This document shows, piece after piece, positions 51,592-60,907 of a DNA stretch of 64,000 nucleotides. The notes beneath the pieces are model-generated. The model was not told the DNA's origin. It saw only the letters and a list, made by a program, of their open reading frames with translations, and ran no database searches. Location of the stretch: positions 124,001 through 188,000 of the forward strand of contig NZ_JAVRHZ010000003.1 of the NCBI RefSeq assembly GCF_031846325.1. The letters are read 5' to 3'. The DNA comes from Patiriisocius_A hiemis (GTDB taxonomy: Bacteria > Bacteroidota > Bacteroidia > Flavobacteriales > Flavobacteriaceae). The position numbers and the translations under genes were made by a program. How positions within the stretch are numbered: the stretch's first letter is position 1; the number at the start of each line of letters is the position of its first letter.

Positions 51592-52419
51592 TTATCCTCC
51601 TATTCTAATTTTAAAACTATTTCCATCTCCTCTTCTACTATCACTTTGAAAACGTTCCATCATCTCTTGGGATTTCTTTTCTTGTATTTCATTAAAGGCC
51701 TCTTGTGTCACTTCCTTTCCTTTAGACGGTTCCTCTATAACTATTTCTTTTTCTGGGTTTAATACAATTTTCGAGCATAAAATAGTCATGTCACCATCTG
51801 TAACTTCAAGAATTAATCCTGGTAACCCCCAATGTCTTCCTGGACCATGCTGTAAAGGTATATCTAGAGTATACCAAGCATTTGTAACACGTTGCTTTTT
51901 AATTTTAACTATACTATCTGTAGCACTATCAAAGGTTTCTTCTTCTACTTCTCTAGAATATGTAGCTTTAAAACAAGTGTAGTTTCCAATATTTTTAGAT
52001 TCTTTAGTAAGTTCCCATTCTGGTTTTTCTAGAGTATCCTTAACTAAAAAAGGCTTACTCATTATTTCGGTTTCATCCACGTAGCGATTTTCTTTAATAT
52101 TTCGGTAAAAATTTTCATTACCACCACTTATAGTAATTTGCATTCCACCTGATGATGCTAAAGGGTCTGGAGTATTTAACCCTTCAACTTCTTTATAAAT
52201 AGATTCATCTTTAGTAAATGTAAGAGTATATTCTTTCTGAAATTGCTTACGTAATTGTGCCTGTATTTGTTCCTGCATTGCTTCTGTGACGCCATCTCCA
52301 TCCATTTTCAAATCTACTTTTCGGTTTGTTTTATAGGTTGCTATACCGGAAATCTCTTGCGCAATAAGATTTCCAAGTGATAAACTAAATGCAAGTAAAA
52401 CGATACTTAGTGTTTTCAT
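51592..52419 (-). CDS. GLPGLI-family secreted protein
   Basis: A 275-residue secreted protein (signal ending near LGNLIAQ). The signature is GRHWGLPGLILEVTDGDMTILCSKIVLNP. It shares the fold-wide layout of the preceding gene (SKPFLVKDTLEKPEWELTKESKNIGNYTCFKATYS versus its counterpart) without the low-complexity insert. First gene of the run of three; likely in the envelope. Its divergent neighbour starts 83 bases away. Confidence 0.92.
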   Translation of the reverse strand: MKTLSIVLLAFSLSLGNLIAQEISGIATYKTNRKVDLKMDGDGVTEAMQEQIQAQLRKQFQKEYTLTFTKDESIYKEVEGLNTPDPLASSGGMQITISGGNENFYRNIKENRYVDETEIMSKPFLVKDTLEKPEWELTKESKNIGNYTCFKATYSREVEEETFDSATDSIVKIKKQRVTNAWYTLDIPLQHGPGRHWGLPGLILEVTDGDMTILCSKIVLNPEKEIVIEEPSKGKEVTQEAFNEIQEKKSQEMMERFQSDSRRGDGNSFKIRIGG

Positions 52420-52502
52420 AAAAAAATATTTTGGTTGTACTATTATAGACGAAAGTTACAAATTAATGTTTCAAAGGCATAGATTTTGTATCTTGATACC
52501 TT

Positions 52503-53279
52503 ATGAAACAGCTTTTTATTTTACTTTTTTTATTTGCACAACTTGGCTATACCCAAGAGTATACTTTTGTAGAAAAAAATGAGCTCCTTGCAGATAGTTT
52601 TATAGGAGTAGACAATTATAAAAACACTTATTTTATTAAGGATATGACCCTCCACAAACAAGGAAATGATGGAGACTTCGTTTATGCAAACTTTCAACTT
52701 GGGCAGCCTACCATTATAGATATTATAAACCCTTTAAAAGTGATGGTTTTTTATGAATCTTTGAATATTGTTGTTTTTCTTGATAATAAATTAGCTGAAA
52801 TTGAACGCATTAATTTTAATGAACTCCAAGAATTTGTAAACGTTAGTCATGCAAAAAATGCAGGTAACAATAGACTTTGGATTTTTAACATAGACACTCA
52901 ACAAATAGAATTATATAATTACCGAAATAACTCTAAAGTGACCGTTTCGCAGCCATTTCCTGGAACATTAAATGCCATTACAAGTAATTTTAATTACTGC
53001 TACACATTAACCGATTTAAAATTACGTGCATTTAATATCTATGGTAGTATTTTGTTTGAAAAACCCTCAGAAGGGGTTGAAATTATTATACAACTAGACG
53101 ATGTCCTTTTCTTAATCAAGGACAAAACACTTGTAAGTGTCCCAAAAAGTGATGAAGAAGTTAAAACTTATAAACTACCCGAAATTACTATAAAAGACTT
53201 GCACCTTACCCAAGATTTCATGTATATTTATGACGGTACAAATTTACATACTTATACACTAACCCAACCAAAGAAGTAA
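52503..53279 (+). CDS. Conserved secreted protein, propeller-like
   Basis: A 258-residue secreted protein (signal MKQLFILLFLFAQLGYTQ) that I cannot place in a named family. The mature part is rich in short beta strands (LLADSFIGVDNYKNTYFIKDMTLHKQG, QQIELYNYRNNSKVTV, IYDGTNLHTYTL), which suggests a partial beta-propeller. It ends 5 bases before the deoxynucleoside kinase gene and is probably cotranscribed with it and possibly with ppk1. Function unknown. Confidence 0.75.
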   Translation: MKQLFILLFLFAQLGYTQEYTFVEKNELLADSFIGVDNYKNTYFIKDMTLHKQGNDGDFVYANFQLGQPTIIDIINPLKVMVFYESLNIVVFLDNKLAEIERINFNELQEFVNVSHAKNAGNNRLWIFNIDTQQIELYNYRNNSKVTVSQPFPGTLNAITSNFNYCYTLTDLKLRAFNIYGSILFEKPSEGVEIIIQLDDVLFLIKDKTLVSVPKSDEEVKTYKLPEITIKDLHLTQDFMYIYDGTNLHTYTLTQPKK

Positions 53280-53284
53280 GATTT

Positions 53285-53905
53285 ATGCACGTCGCTATTG
53301 CAGGAAATATAGGCTCTGGAAAAACCACACTAACTCGCTTACTAGCAAAACATTATAAATGGAAAGCCCATTTTGAAGAAGTAGATGATAATCCCTATCT
53401 GGATGATTTCTATAACCAGATGGCACGTTGGTCTTTTAACCTACAAATCTATTTTTTAAATAGTAGATTCCGTCAAATCTTAGATATTAGAAAAAGTGGT
53501 AAGGATATAATTCAAGATCGCACTATTTACGAAGATGCTTACATTTTTGCCCCTAACCTCCATGCAATGGGGTTAATGACCAATAGAGATTTTGAAAATT
53601 ATCGCTCTCTTTTTGATCTTATGGAAAGTGTAACAGAAGGTCCTGATTTGTTAATTTACCTAAGAAGCTCAATTCCTAATCTTGTAAAACAAATACATAA
53701 GAGAGGACGCGATTACGAAAACTCCATAAGTATTGATTATTTAAGCCGTTTAAATGAGCGCTACGAAGCTTGGATACATGAGTATAATAAAGGCAACCTT
53801 ATTATTCTTGATGTAGATGACCTTGATTTTGTTGACAACCCAGAACATCTTGGAGATGTTATTAATAGGATTGATGCAGAGCTTGGAGGCCTTTTTAAAC
53901 CTTAA
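53285..53905 (+). CDS. Deoxynucleoside kinase
   Basis: A 206-residue kinase of the dNK family that phosphorylates deoxyribonucleosides for nucleotide salvage. The P-loop is GNIGSGKTT (7-15); other landmarks are FEEVDDNPYLDDFY, the DRTIYED (Asp-Arg substrate-binding) motif and KRGRDYENSISIDYLSRLNERYEAWI with the RxxxxE lid region. Substrate (dA, dG, dC or dT) cannot be fixed from sequence here. Positioned between a secreted protein gene and ppk1. Confidence 0.93.
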   Translation: MHVAIAGNIGSGKTTLTRLLAKHYKWKAHFEEVDDNPYLDDFYNQMARWSFNLQIYFLNSRFRQILDIRKSGKDIIQDRTIYEDAYIFAPNLHAMGLMTNRDFENYRSLFDLMESVTEGPDLLIYLRSSIPNLVKQIHKRGRDYENSISIDYLSRLNERYEAWIHEYNKGNLIILDVDDLDFVDNPEHLGDVINRIDAELGGLFKP

Positions 53906-53970
53906 CAATAAAAAAACACACTTATTTTTATTAATACCCTTACTTTGTACTAAATTATCTAAAAGTACAG

Positions 53971-56010
53971 ATGGGTAAATTATATTCTTCAAAATATTAC
54001 CATAGAGATTTATCATGGCTACGCTTTAATCACCGTGTCTTGCAAGAAGCCGCAGATACTAGAAACCCTTTATATGAACGCATAAAGTTTTTAGCCATAT
54101 TTTCTTCAAACTTAGATGAGTTTTTTAAAGTGCGTGTTTCAGATATTAGGCAGGCAAAAAAGATTGAAAAGCCTCTTAGGAAAAAGCTAATTTCAAAACC
54201 AAATAAAGTTTTACGAGAGATAAAGAAACAGGTTGATATTCAGCAAGAAGAATTTGGTGAAATTTTTACTTCTGAAATTATTTTGGAATTAGCCAAAGAA
54301 AATATTTTCTTGATAAACCACACTAAGTTTAACAGTACCCAAAAATTAGCCGCTCAAAATTATTATGAAGATGTACTAAAAGAAATATTAGAAATTCAAG
54401 TATATAATGTTTCAGAAAACAACACTATTTCTATTGAAAACGAAAGCCTATACTTAATAAGCCAGACAGCTAAAAACAAAATTGCTTTTGTAAAAATTCC
54501 TGAAAGTGTAGGTAGGTTTTTTGTATTCCCAAAACAATCTGAAAAACATCACATCACATTTATTGATGATATATTAAAATACACCTTAAAGCAAACTCCT
54601 CAATTAGAAAGAGACCTTTCTTTTTATGCAATTAAGCTCTCTAAAGATGCAGAATTATACATAGAAGATGAAATATCGGGTAACTTGATGCAAAAAATAA
54701 AAGAAGCATTACCTAAAAGAAATACCGGGCAAGCTACACGAGTGTTGATGGATAAGACAACTCCAAAATCTTTAATAGAGCTAGTTTATAAAGCACTTGA
54801 TATTAATGAAACAGATACTATATTAGGTGGTATCTATCACAATTTTAAAGACTTTTTTAGATTTCCAAATCCAACACTTAAAAAATTAGAGCAAGAACCA
54901 CTTCCTCCTCTCTCTCATCCATTACTATTAAGTAACAAGTCTGTTTTTGAAACTGTTAGAGAAAAAGACCAGTTGCTACATTTTCCGTATCAAAGTTTTG
55001 AACCAGTAATAAAGTTATTAGAAGAAGCAGCAGTAGATTCACTTGTAAGTACAATTAAAATTACTATTTACAGGGCTGCAAAAAAATCTAGATTAAACGA
55101 TGCTATAGTTACAGCTGCAAAAAATGGTAAAAAAGTAATTGTTTTTATAGAAGCAAAAGCACGATTTGATGAAGAAAACAATTTATACTGGGGAGCAAAG
55201 TTTAAAGAAAATGGAGCCACAGTAATCTACAGTTATCCAGATATAAAAGTACACTCTAAGATAATGTACATTGAAAGAAAAATTGATAATAGTAAAGTTG
55301 GGTTTGCATATATAGGTACTGGAAATTTTAATGAAAAAACGGCAAAACTTTACACAGATTTTGGGCTCTTAACCACTAAAAAGAAAATAACAAAAGAAAT
55401 AAATAATGTCTTTTTGGTTTTACAAGGAAAAACTATTGTTCCCAAAAACAAACGTGTATTAGTTTCGCCTTTTACTTCTCGTTTTCGTTTTTCTGAAATG
55501 ATTCAAACTGAAATCTTACAGGCAAATGAAGGTAAGAAGGCTAAGATTACTTTAAAAATGAATAGCCTCCAAGATAAAGAAATGATTAGGCTACTGTACA
55601 AAGCAAGTAATGCGGGTGTAGAAATACGCTTACTTATAAGAGGTATTTGTTGTTTAGTACCTGGTATAAAAAACCAAAGCGAAAATATCTATATCACAAG
55701 TATTCTAGACAGATATCTAGAACATGGACGTATTTATATTTTTGAAAATGGAGGTGAAGAAAAAATTTACATTGGGTCTGCAGATTGGATGACCCGAAAC
55801 CTAAGTCATCGTATAGAAGTTATAGCTCCTGTTCTTGACGAAGATCACAAAAAAACAATTAAGGATCTTATTGAACTTCAAATTAATGATACTGTGAAAG
55901 CTAGAATTATTGATGCGGAGCAAAGCAATAAATATGTTGCAAAAAATGGTGAGAATATACAGTCTCAAATAGAAACCTACAACTACTTTAAGACAAAAAA
56001 TCCTGAGTAG
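53971..56010 (+). CDS. ppk1: Polyphosphate kinase 1
   Basis: A 679-residue PPK1 that makes polyphosphate from ATP. The N-terminal domain has RDLSWLRFNHRVLQEAADTRNPLYERIKFLAIFSSNLDEFFKVRV. The phosphorylated His is in DIKVHSKIMYIER (His428), followed by FAYIGTGNFNEKTAKLYTDFGLLT; a second conserved His is in RYLEHGRIYIFENGGEEKIYIGSADWMTRNL. The length and the order of motifs are standard. Next to the two pyrophosphatase genes, it may form a small phosphate-energy group. The terminator hairpin that follows overlaps its last codons. Confidence 0.97.
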   Translation: MGKLYSSKYYHRDLSWLRFNHRVLQEAADTRNPLYERIKFLAIFSSNLDEFFKVRVSDIRQAKKIEKPLRKKLISKPNKVLREIKKQVDIQQEEFGEIFTSEIILELAKENIFLINHTKFNSTQKLAAQNYYEDVLKEILEIQVYNVSENNTISIENESLYLISQTAKNKIAFVKIPESVGRFFVFPKQSEKHHITFIDDILKYTLKQTPQLERDLSFYAIKLSKDAELYIEDEISGNLMQKIKEALPKRNTGQATRVLMDKTTPKSLIELVYKALDINETDTILGGIYHNFKDFFRFPNPTLKKLEQEPLPPLSHPLLLSNKSVFETVREKDQLLHFPYQSFEPVIKLLEEAAVDSLVSTIKITIYRAAKKSRLNDAIVTAAKNGKKVIVFIEAKARFDEENNLYWGAKFKENGATVIYSYPDIKVHSKIMYIERKIDNSKVGFAYIGTGNFNEKTAKLYTDFGLLTTKKKITKEINNVFLVLQGKTIVPKNKRVLVSPFTSRFRFSEMIQTEILQANEGKKAKITLKMNSLQDKEMIRLLYKASNAGVEIRLLIRGICCLVPGIKNQSENIYITSILDRYLEHGRIYIFENGGEEKIYIGSADWMTRNLSHRIEVIAPVLDEDHKKTIKDLIELQINDTVKARIIDAEQSNKYVAKNGENIQSQIETYNYFKTKNPE

Positions 56011-56026
56011 TTATACTCAGGATTTT
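55997..56026 (+). terminator. Intrinsic terminator overlapping the ppk1 stop
   Basis: AAAATCCTGAGTA (55997-56009) pairs perfectly with TACTCAGGATTTT (56014-56026), then more T. The stem includes the last codons of ppk1. Confidence 0.92.
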
Positions 56027-56050
56027 TAAATTTTAATCTAGTAAAAAAGT

Positions 56051-58546
56051 TTAATTTTCCTCTACTTCTTCAATAACCTCTTTCACCACTTTCTTTGAAG
56101 CACTTTTTGCTTCCATATCTTTTAGAGCATCTACTTGTGCTTTTACTTCAGCTTCAGTTCCTCTAAATTCTTTTTCTTCGGTAGTTGTTTCACCATCAAC
56201 TGTAGTTTCAATAGTTACAGCAGCAATACTTTCATCCCCTTCAGAAGACATTTCTACTTTAATTTCTTTTGAAACTTCAGACATGTCTGCTTCTACAACT
56301 TGTTTTGCTTGTTTGTCTGTTAATAATGTTTTGTTACCATCTTCGTCAATAAAGTACATCTCTTCAGAAGTATTCATTGCTTCGTCATGGCTTCCAGTAT
56401 GCCCACCAAGTATTGGAGCAATTACAAGACCTACAAGACATGTTAGTTTTATTAAGATATTCATTGAAGGTCCAGAAGTATCTTTAAATGGATCACCCAC
56501 AGTATCACCTGTTACGGCAGCTTTATGAGCATCACTTCCCTTGTAAGTCATTTCTCCATTAATCATTACACCTGCTTCAAAAGATTTCTTAGCGTTATCC
56601 CAAGCTCCACCAGCGTTGTTCTGGAAAATAGCCCACATTACACCACTTACACATACACCAGCCATGTAACCTCCTAGTGGTTCAGCTCCAAATAATAATC
56701 CAATAACAATTGGAGTAATAATGGTAAGTAAACCAGGTAATAACATTTCTTTTAATGCCGCTTTTGTAGAGATATCTACACATTTTGCATATTCTGGAGT
56801 TCCCGTCCCTTCCATAATACCAGGAATCTCTTTAAACTGGCGACGTACTTCCTGTACCATCTCCATAGCTGCTTTACCCACAGATTTCATAGCCATGGCA
56901 GAGAATACAACAGGAATCATACCTCCTACAAATAACATTGCTAGTACATCTGCACGGAAAATGTTTATACCATCAATTCCAGTAAAAGTTACATAGGCAG
57001 CAAATAAAGCCAATGCTGTTAATGCTGCAGAAGCAATAGCAAATCCTTTACCAACTGCTGCAGTTGTATTTCCTACTGAATCTAAAATATCTGTACGCTC
57101 ACGAACATGAGGTTCTAATTCACTCATTTCTGCTACACCACCTGCGTTATCTGCAATTGGTCCAAAAGCATCTATCGCTAACTGCATTGCAGTAGTTGCC
57201 ATCATAGCAGAAGCGGCTAGTGCAACTCCATAAAATCCTGCTAGCTCATAAGAACCATAAATAGCTGCTGCAAATAAAATTACAGAGGCAAATGTAGAAT
57301 ACATCCCTACAGATAATCCAGCAATAATATTTGTTGCGGCTCCAGTTGAAGAATTCTCAACAATGTCCATTACTGGTTTCTTACCTAAAGAAGTATAGTA
57401 AGCAGTTACCATAGAAATTAAAGCTCCTACAGCTAAACCGATACATGCTGACCAAAATACATTGATAGAAGCTACCTCAACAACACCTTCTCCAAAAAAC
57501 TTCATCTCCATGGTTGCCGGAAGCATCCAATCTATTAAGAAATAACTTGCAATTAATGTTATTATAATTGCAGCCCAATTACCTCTATCTAATGCAGCTT
57601 GCACCTTAGATTCTTTTGCATCATTATTTTTAATACTTACTAAAAATGTTCCAATAATAGAAGCTAATATTCCAACACCAGCAATTACTAGTGGTAATAA
57701 GATAGGTCCCATATTATTAAAAGCATCTGTAAACTGTGCTCCTACAGACATATCTCTAATCACATAGTTCCCTAATACCATTGCTGCTAGAACAGTTGCA
57801 ACGTAAGAACCAAATAAATCGGCTCCCATACCTGCTACATCTCCAACATTATCACCTACGTTATCTGCGATTGTTGCAGGATTACGAGGGTCATCTTCTG
57901 GAATACCTGCCTCTACTTTACCTACTAAATCTGCACCAACATCTGCTGCCTTTGTATAAATACCTCCACCTACACGTGCAAATAAAGCAATAGACTCTGC
58001 TCCTAAAGAGAATCCAGCTAAGGCTTCAAGTACAATTGTCATGTTATCATAAAAAGAACCTTCTTGACCCATGAATTGTCCCATGAAGAATAAGAAAAAT
58101 AAACTAAGGCCTAAAACTGCTAATCCAGCAACTCCAAGTCCCATTACTGTACCACCACCAAAAGATACTTTTAAGGCTTGTGGTAAGGATGTTTTTGCGG
58201 CTTCTGCGGTTCTAGCATTTGCTTCGGTAGCAATACGCATCCCAATATTTCCTGCTAGAGCCGAAAAGATAGCCCCAAAAATAAATGCAGGAACAATCAT
58301 CCAACTCGTAGATTCTACCATAGTAGATACTAAGAATAAAAGTCCTGAAGCAATAATTGCGAAAATTACAAGGAGTCTGTATTCAGCAGATAAAAATGCT
58401 AAAGCTCCTTCTTTAATACTTTTTGAGATAGATTGCATACGCTCATTTCCTGCGCTTTGCTTTTTTACCCAACTCATTTTAATAAGCATAAATAACAATC
58501 CAAGGACTGCTAATGCGATTGGTACATAAATAATGTTTTGTTCCAT
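56051..58546 (-). CDS. hppA: Membrane-bound ion-pumping pyrophosphatase with long tail
   Basis: An 831-residue H+- or Na+-pumping pyrophosphatase of about 16 membrane helices. Hallmarks: GGGIYTKAADVGADLVGKVEAGIPEDDPRNPATIADNVGDNVGDVAGMGADLFGSY (PPi-binding) and SVGNTTAAVGKGFAIASAAL. The Ala in GNTTAA points to the K+-dependent type, whereas K+-independent forms have Lys. I cannot tell H+ from Na+ pumping. The conserved core ends at about 730 (VIAPILGGHTG); the remaining 100 residues are hydrophilic and Glu-rich, an unusual soluble tail. Opposite in strand to ppk1, with only 40 bases between them. Confidence 0.95.
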   Translation of the reverse strand: MEQNIIYVPIALAVLGLLFMLIKMSWVKKQSAGNERMQSISKSIKEGALAFLSAEYRLLVIFAIIASGLLFLVSTMVESTSWMIVPAFIFGAIFSALAGNIGMRIATEANARTAEAAKTSLPQALKVSFGGGTVMGLGVAGLAVLGLSLFFLFFMGQFMGQEGSFYDNMTIVLEALAGFSLGAESIALFARVGGGIYTKAADVGADLVGKVEAGIPEDDPRNPATIADNVGDNVGDVAGMGADLFGSYVATVLAAMVLGNYVIRDMSVGAQFTDAFNNMGPILLPLVIAGVGILASIIGTFLVSIKNNDAKESKVQAALDRGNWAAIIITLIASYFLIDWMLPATMEMKFFGEGVVEVASINVFWSACIGLAVGALISMVTAYYTSLGKKPVMDIVENSSTGAATNIIAGLSVGMYSTFASVILFAAAIYGSYELAGFYGVALAASAMMATTAMQLAIDAFGPIADNAGGVAEMSELEPHVRERTDILDSVGNTTAAVGKGFAIASAALTALALFAAYVTFTGIDGINIFRADVLAMLFVGGMIPVVFSAMAMKSVGKAAMEMVQEVRRQFKEIPGIMEGTGTPEYAKCVDISTKAALKEMLLPGLLTIITPIVIGLLFGAEPLGGYMAGVCVSGVMWAIFQNNAGGAWDNAKKSFEAGVMINGEMTYKGSDAHKAAVTGDTVGDPFKDTSGPSMNILIKLTCLVGLVIAPILGGHTGSHDEAMNTSEEMYFIDEDGNKTLLTDKQAKQVVEADMSEVSKEIKVEMSSEGDESIAAVTIETTVDGETTTEEKEFRGTEAEVKAQVDALKDMEAKSASKKVVKEVIEEVEEN

Positions 58547-58611
58547 ATTTTTGTATTGATTGTTAATGAAATGCTAAAAAATAGCTGGGCAAAAGTAGTA
58601 AAATAAGGTAT

Positions 58612-58647
58612 AAAAGAAAAGCCCTCTTTACAATATAAAAAAGGGCT
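58612..58647 (-). terminator. Intrinsic terminator after soluble pyrophosphatase
   Basis: Minus-strand AGCCCT...AGGGCT stem followed by TTTTCTTTT, 27 bases past the ppa stop at 58674. Confidence 0.8.
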
Positions 58648-58673
58648 AAAATAGTATGGTCTATAAGTCTAAG

Positions 58674-59201
58674 TTAAATACTAAACTCTCCTCTACTTTT
58701 ATGCTTACTTGTATCGTAACGTTCAATACATTTATTAAGTATATCATAGGCTTCGGCAGCGTTGCCCCATCCTCCTACATCTACTCTCTTTTTTTCTAAA
58801 TCTTTATACACTTGGAAAAAGTGTGTAATTTCCTTTTTTCTATGAGGATTTAGGTCTTCAATATCCTGATAGCTATTCCAGATTGGGTCACTTACTGGTA
58901 CGCATACTAATTTTTCATCAGGTCCTTTTTCATCTGCCATATGGAATACACCAATAGGTTTGACCTCCATCACGCACATTGGAAATGTAGGCTCTGTTCC
59001 CATTACCAATACATCTAGTGGATCACCATCAAGTGCTAAAGTTTCTGGAATAAACCCATAATCTCCTGGATACATCATAGAAGAAAACAACATACGATCA
59101 AATCTAATTTTCTTTAGTTTAAAATCGTATTCGTATTTGTTTCTGCTCCCTTTAGGGATTTCTATTAAAACGTCTATTGTTTTTGTTTTGCTTACTGTCA
59201 T
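58674..59201 (-). CDS. ppa: Soluble family I inorganic pyrophosphatase
   Basis: A 175-residue cytosolic enzyme that hydrolyses pyrophosphate. Starts at ATG 59201 (MTVSKTKTIDVLIEIPKGSRNKYEYD); an upstream in-frame start at 59240 would overlap the promoter at 59224-59254. Family I signature: DGDPLDVLVMG (Asp residues bind Mg2+), MMYPGDYGFIPETL and ADEKGPDEKLVCVP. Length is normal. It precedes the membrane-bound pyrophosphatase on the same strand with a terminator between them, so the two are separately controlled. Confidence 0.96.
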   Translation of the reverse strand: MTVSKTKTIDVLIEIPKGSRNKYEYDFKLKKIRFDRMLFSSMMYPGDYGFIPETLALDGDPLDVLVMGTEPTFPMCVMEVKPIGVFHMADEKGPDEKLVCVPVSDPIWNSYQDIEDLNPHRKKEITHFFQVYKDLEKKRVDVGGWGNAAEAYDILNKCIERYDTSKHKSRGEFSI

Positions 59202-59223
59202 TTTATTCTTTTGAAAAGGGGTG

Positions 59224-59254
59224 CAAAGATACTTATCCACTTGAGTATAGGCAA
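59224..59254 (-). promoter_or_regulatory. Promoter of ppa
   Basis: On the minus strand TTG (59254-59252), 20 bases, then TATCTTTG (59231-59224), a perfect TAnnTTTG. It ends 22 bases before the ATG at 59201 and rules out the longer start. Confidence 0.75.
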
Positions 59255-59355
59255 GAAAATATAACTTTATAACTAACTATTTTAAAACTAAGTTATAGAT
59301 TCATTTAGGAGATATCTTTTTTAGTACCCCTAACTGAAAGCTCCCTAAGAAACCA

Positions 59356-60750
59356 TTAAACCTTAACCTTTTTCCAAGTTCCTTTTTTAAACCAAAGTAT
59401 TGCAATAATAGCGATAGCAACTTCGGCAATTGCAATTGCCCAAAAAACACCTTTAGGCCCCCAATCAAAGGCAATAGCAGCTAGGTATGCAAAAGGCAAT
59501 TGAAATAGCCAAAAGCAGAAAAAGTTAATAATCGTAGGTGTTTTGGTATCTCCTGCACCGTTAAAAGCATTGGTAACTGTCATCCCGTAGGCATAAAAAA
59601 CGTAACCAGCAGTCACAATTTGCAAACTAATTGCCCCGTAATACACCACATCTGGTGCATTACTAAACCACCCTACTATAGTTGTTGCGAAGAGTAAATA
59701 AGCAATAGATACAATTGCCATAAACCATGCATTATATTTACTTGTAATCCAAACAGATTTTTCTGCTCTATCTGGCTGTTTCGCACCTAAATTTTGACCT
59801 ACCAACGTAGCTGCTGCATTGCTCATTCCCCAAGCAGGTAATAAAGTAAACATCATAATACGTATAGAAATAGTATAACCAGCTAGTACTTCACTACCAA
59901 ATTCACTCATAATTCTCATTAAAAAAATCCAGCTAGAAGTTCCAATTAGAAATTGCCCTATTCCACCTAAGGAAACCTTAATCATATTAAGCATAACCTT
60001 AGCATCTAGCACTAAGTCTTTTAAAGCTAGTTTGATACGAGTAGCACCATAAAAAAGAATGAATAGTTGAAATAATACAGCTGTCCCTCTACCTATGGTA
60101 GTTGCAATGGCTGCTCCTGCCACTCCATATTCTGGAACGGGACCCCAACCAAAAATAAAAATGGGATCTAAAATAATATTAAGACCATTAGATAAAAGCA
60201 ATGCCCACATTGCCATAGAAGCATTTCCTGCTCCTCTAAAAACCGCGTTTATTAAAAATAATAATACAATAGTGATGTTCCCCCCAAAAAGAATTTGAGT
60301 ATATCTATAACCCTCATCAATTAGAGATTGTTCACCTCCCATAAGTCCTAAAATTTCTTTTGGAAATAAGATTCCAATCACACTTACTATTGCAGCAACC
60401 AATACGCCAAGAAATATTACTTGTACGGCTGCTTTGTTAGCACCATTTTTATCTTTCTCACCAATACGCCTTGCCACAATAGCCGTACCTGCCATACTCA
60501 AACCTACTGCAACTGCATATACTAATGTTATTACAGATTCTGTAAGACCAATGGTAGCAACGGCATTGGTACTTACTTGAGAAACATAAGCTATGTCTAC
60601 CAAGGCAAAGATGGACTCCATACACATTTCTAAAATCATAGGTACAGATAGTAGAAAAATTGCCCTTTTTATGCTGCCTTTGGTAAGGTCTATTTGTTCA
60701 CCTGAAAGCGCTTGCTTAGTTAAACTGAATATTTTTTTTAATGAAGTCAT
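59356..60750 (-). CDS. MATE-family efflux transporter
   Basis: A 464-residue membrane protein of about 12 helices in the inner membrane, a multidrug or organic-cation antiporter of the MATE type (driven by H+ or Na+). Features: LLSVPMILEMCMESIFALVDIAYVSQVSTNAVATIGLTESVITLVYAVAVGLSMAGTAIVARRIGE near the N-terminus, duplicated in the second half (GMSNAAATLVGQNLGAKQPDRAEKSVWI). Substrate not predictable. Monocistronic. Confidence 0.93.
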   Translation of the reverse strand: MTSLKKIFSLTKQALSGEQIDLTKGSIKRAIFLLSVPMILEMCMESIFALVDIAYVSQVSTNAVATIGLTESVITLVYAVAVGLSMAGTAIVARRIGEKDKNGANKAAVQVIFLGVLVAAIVSVIGILFPKEILGLMGGEQSLIDEGYRYTQILFGGNITIVLLFLINAVFRGAGNASMAMWALLLSNGLNIILDPIFIFGWGPVPEYGVAGAAIATTIGRGTAVLFQLFILFYGATRIKLALKDLVLDAKVMLNMIKVSLGGIGQFLIGTSSWIFLMRIMSEFGSEVLAGYTISIRIMMFTLLPAWGMSNAAATLVGQNLGAKQPDRAEKSVWITSKYNAWFMAIVSIAYLLFATTIVGWFSNAPDVVYYGAISLQIVTAGYVFYAYGMTVTNAFNGAGDTKTPTIINFFCFWLFQLPFAYLAAIAFDWGPKGVFWAIAIAEVAIAIIAILWFKKGTWKKVKV

Positions 60751-60907
60751 TATCGAAGTTTTTTAATAGTAATAATTAGGTATAGTTGAAACTGCGCTAA
60801 AAGATGGCGCATGCTATATTCTGGAGAAAAAATCTAACAGAATAAACTACTGAACAATTATTGCTGACTTCATAATGAGGTAAATATAGTGCTTTTTTGA
60901 ATTGGTT

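Noticed and set aside
58071..58529. 152-residue plus-strand open frame inside hppA
   Set aside because: Antisense of the membrane pyrophosphatase, with a biased Lys/Ala/Pro content; no independent evidence.
59202..59240. Longer start for ppa
   Set aside because: The added codons overlap a near-perfect promoter (59224-59254).
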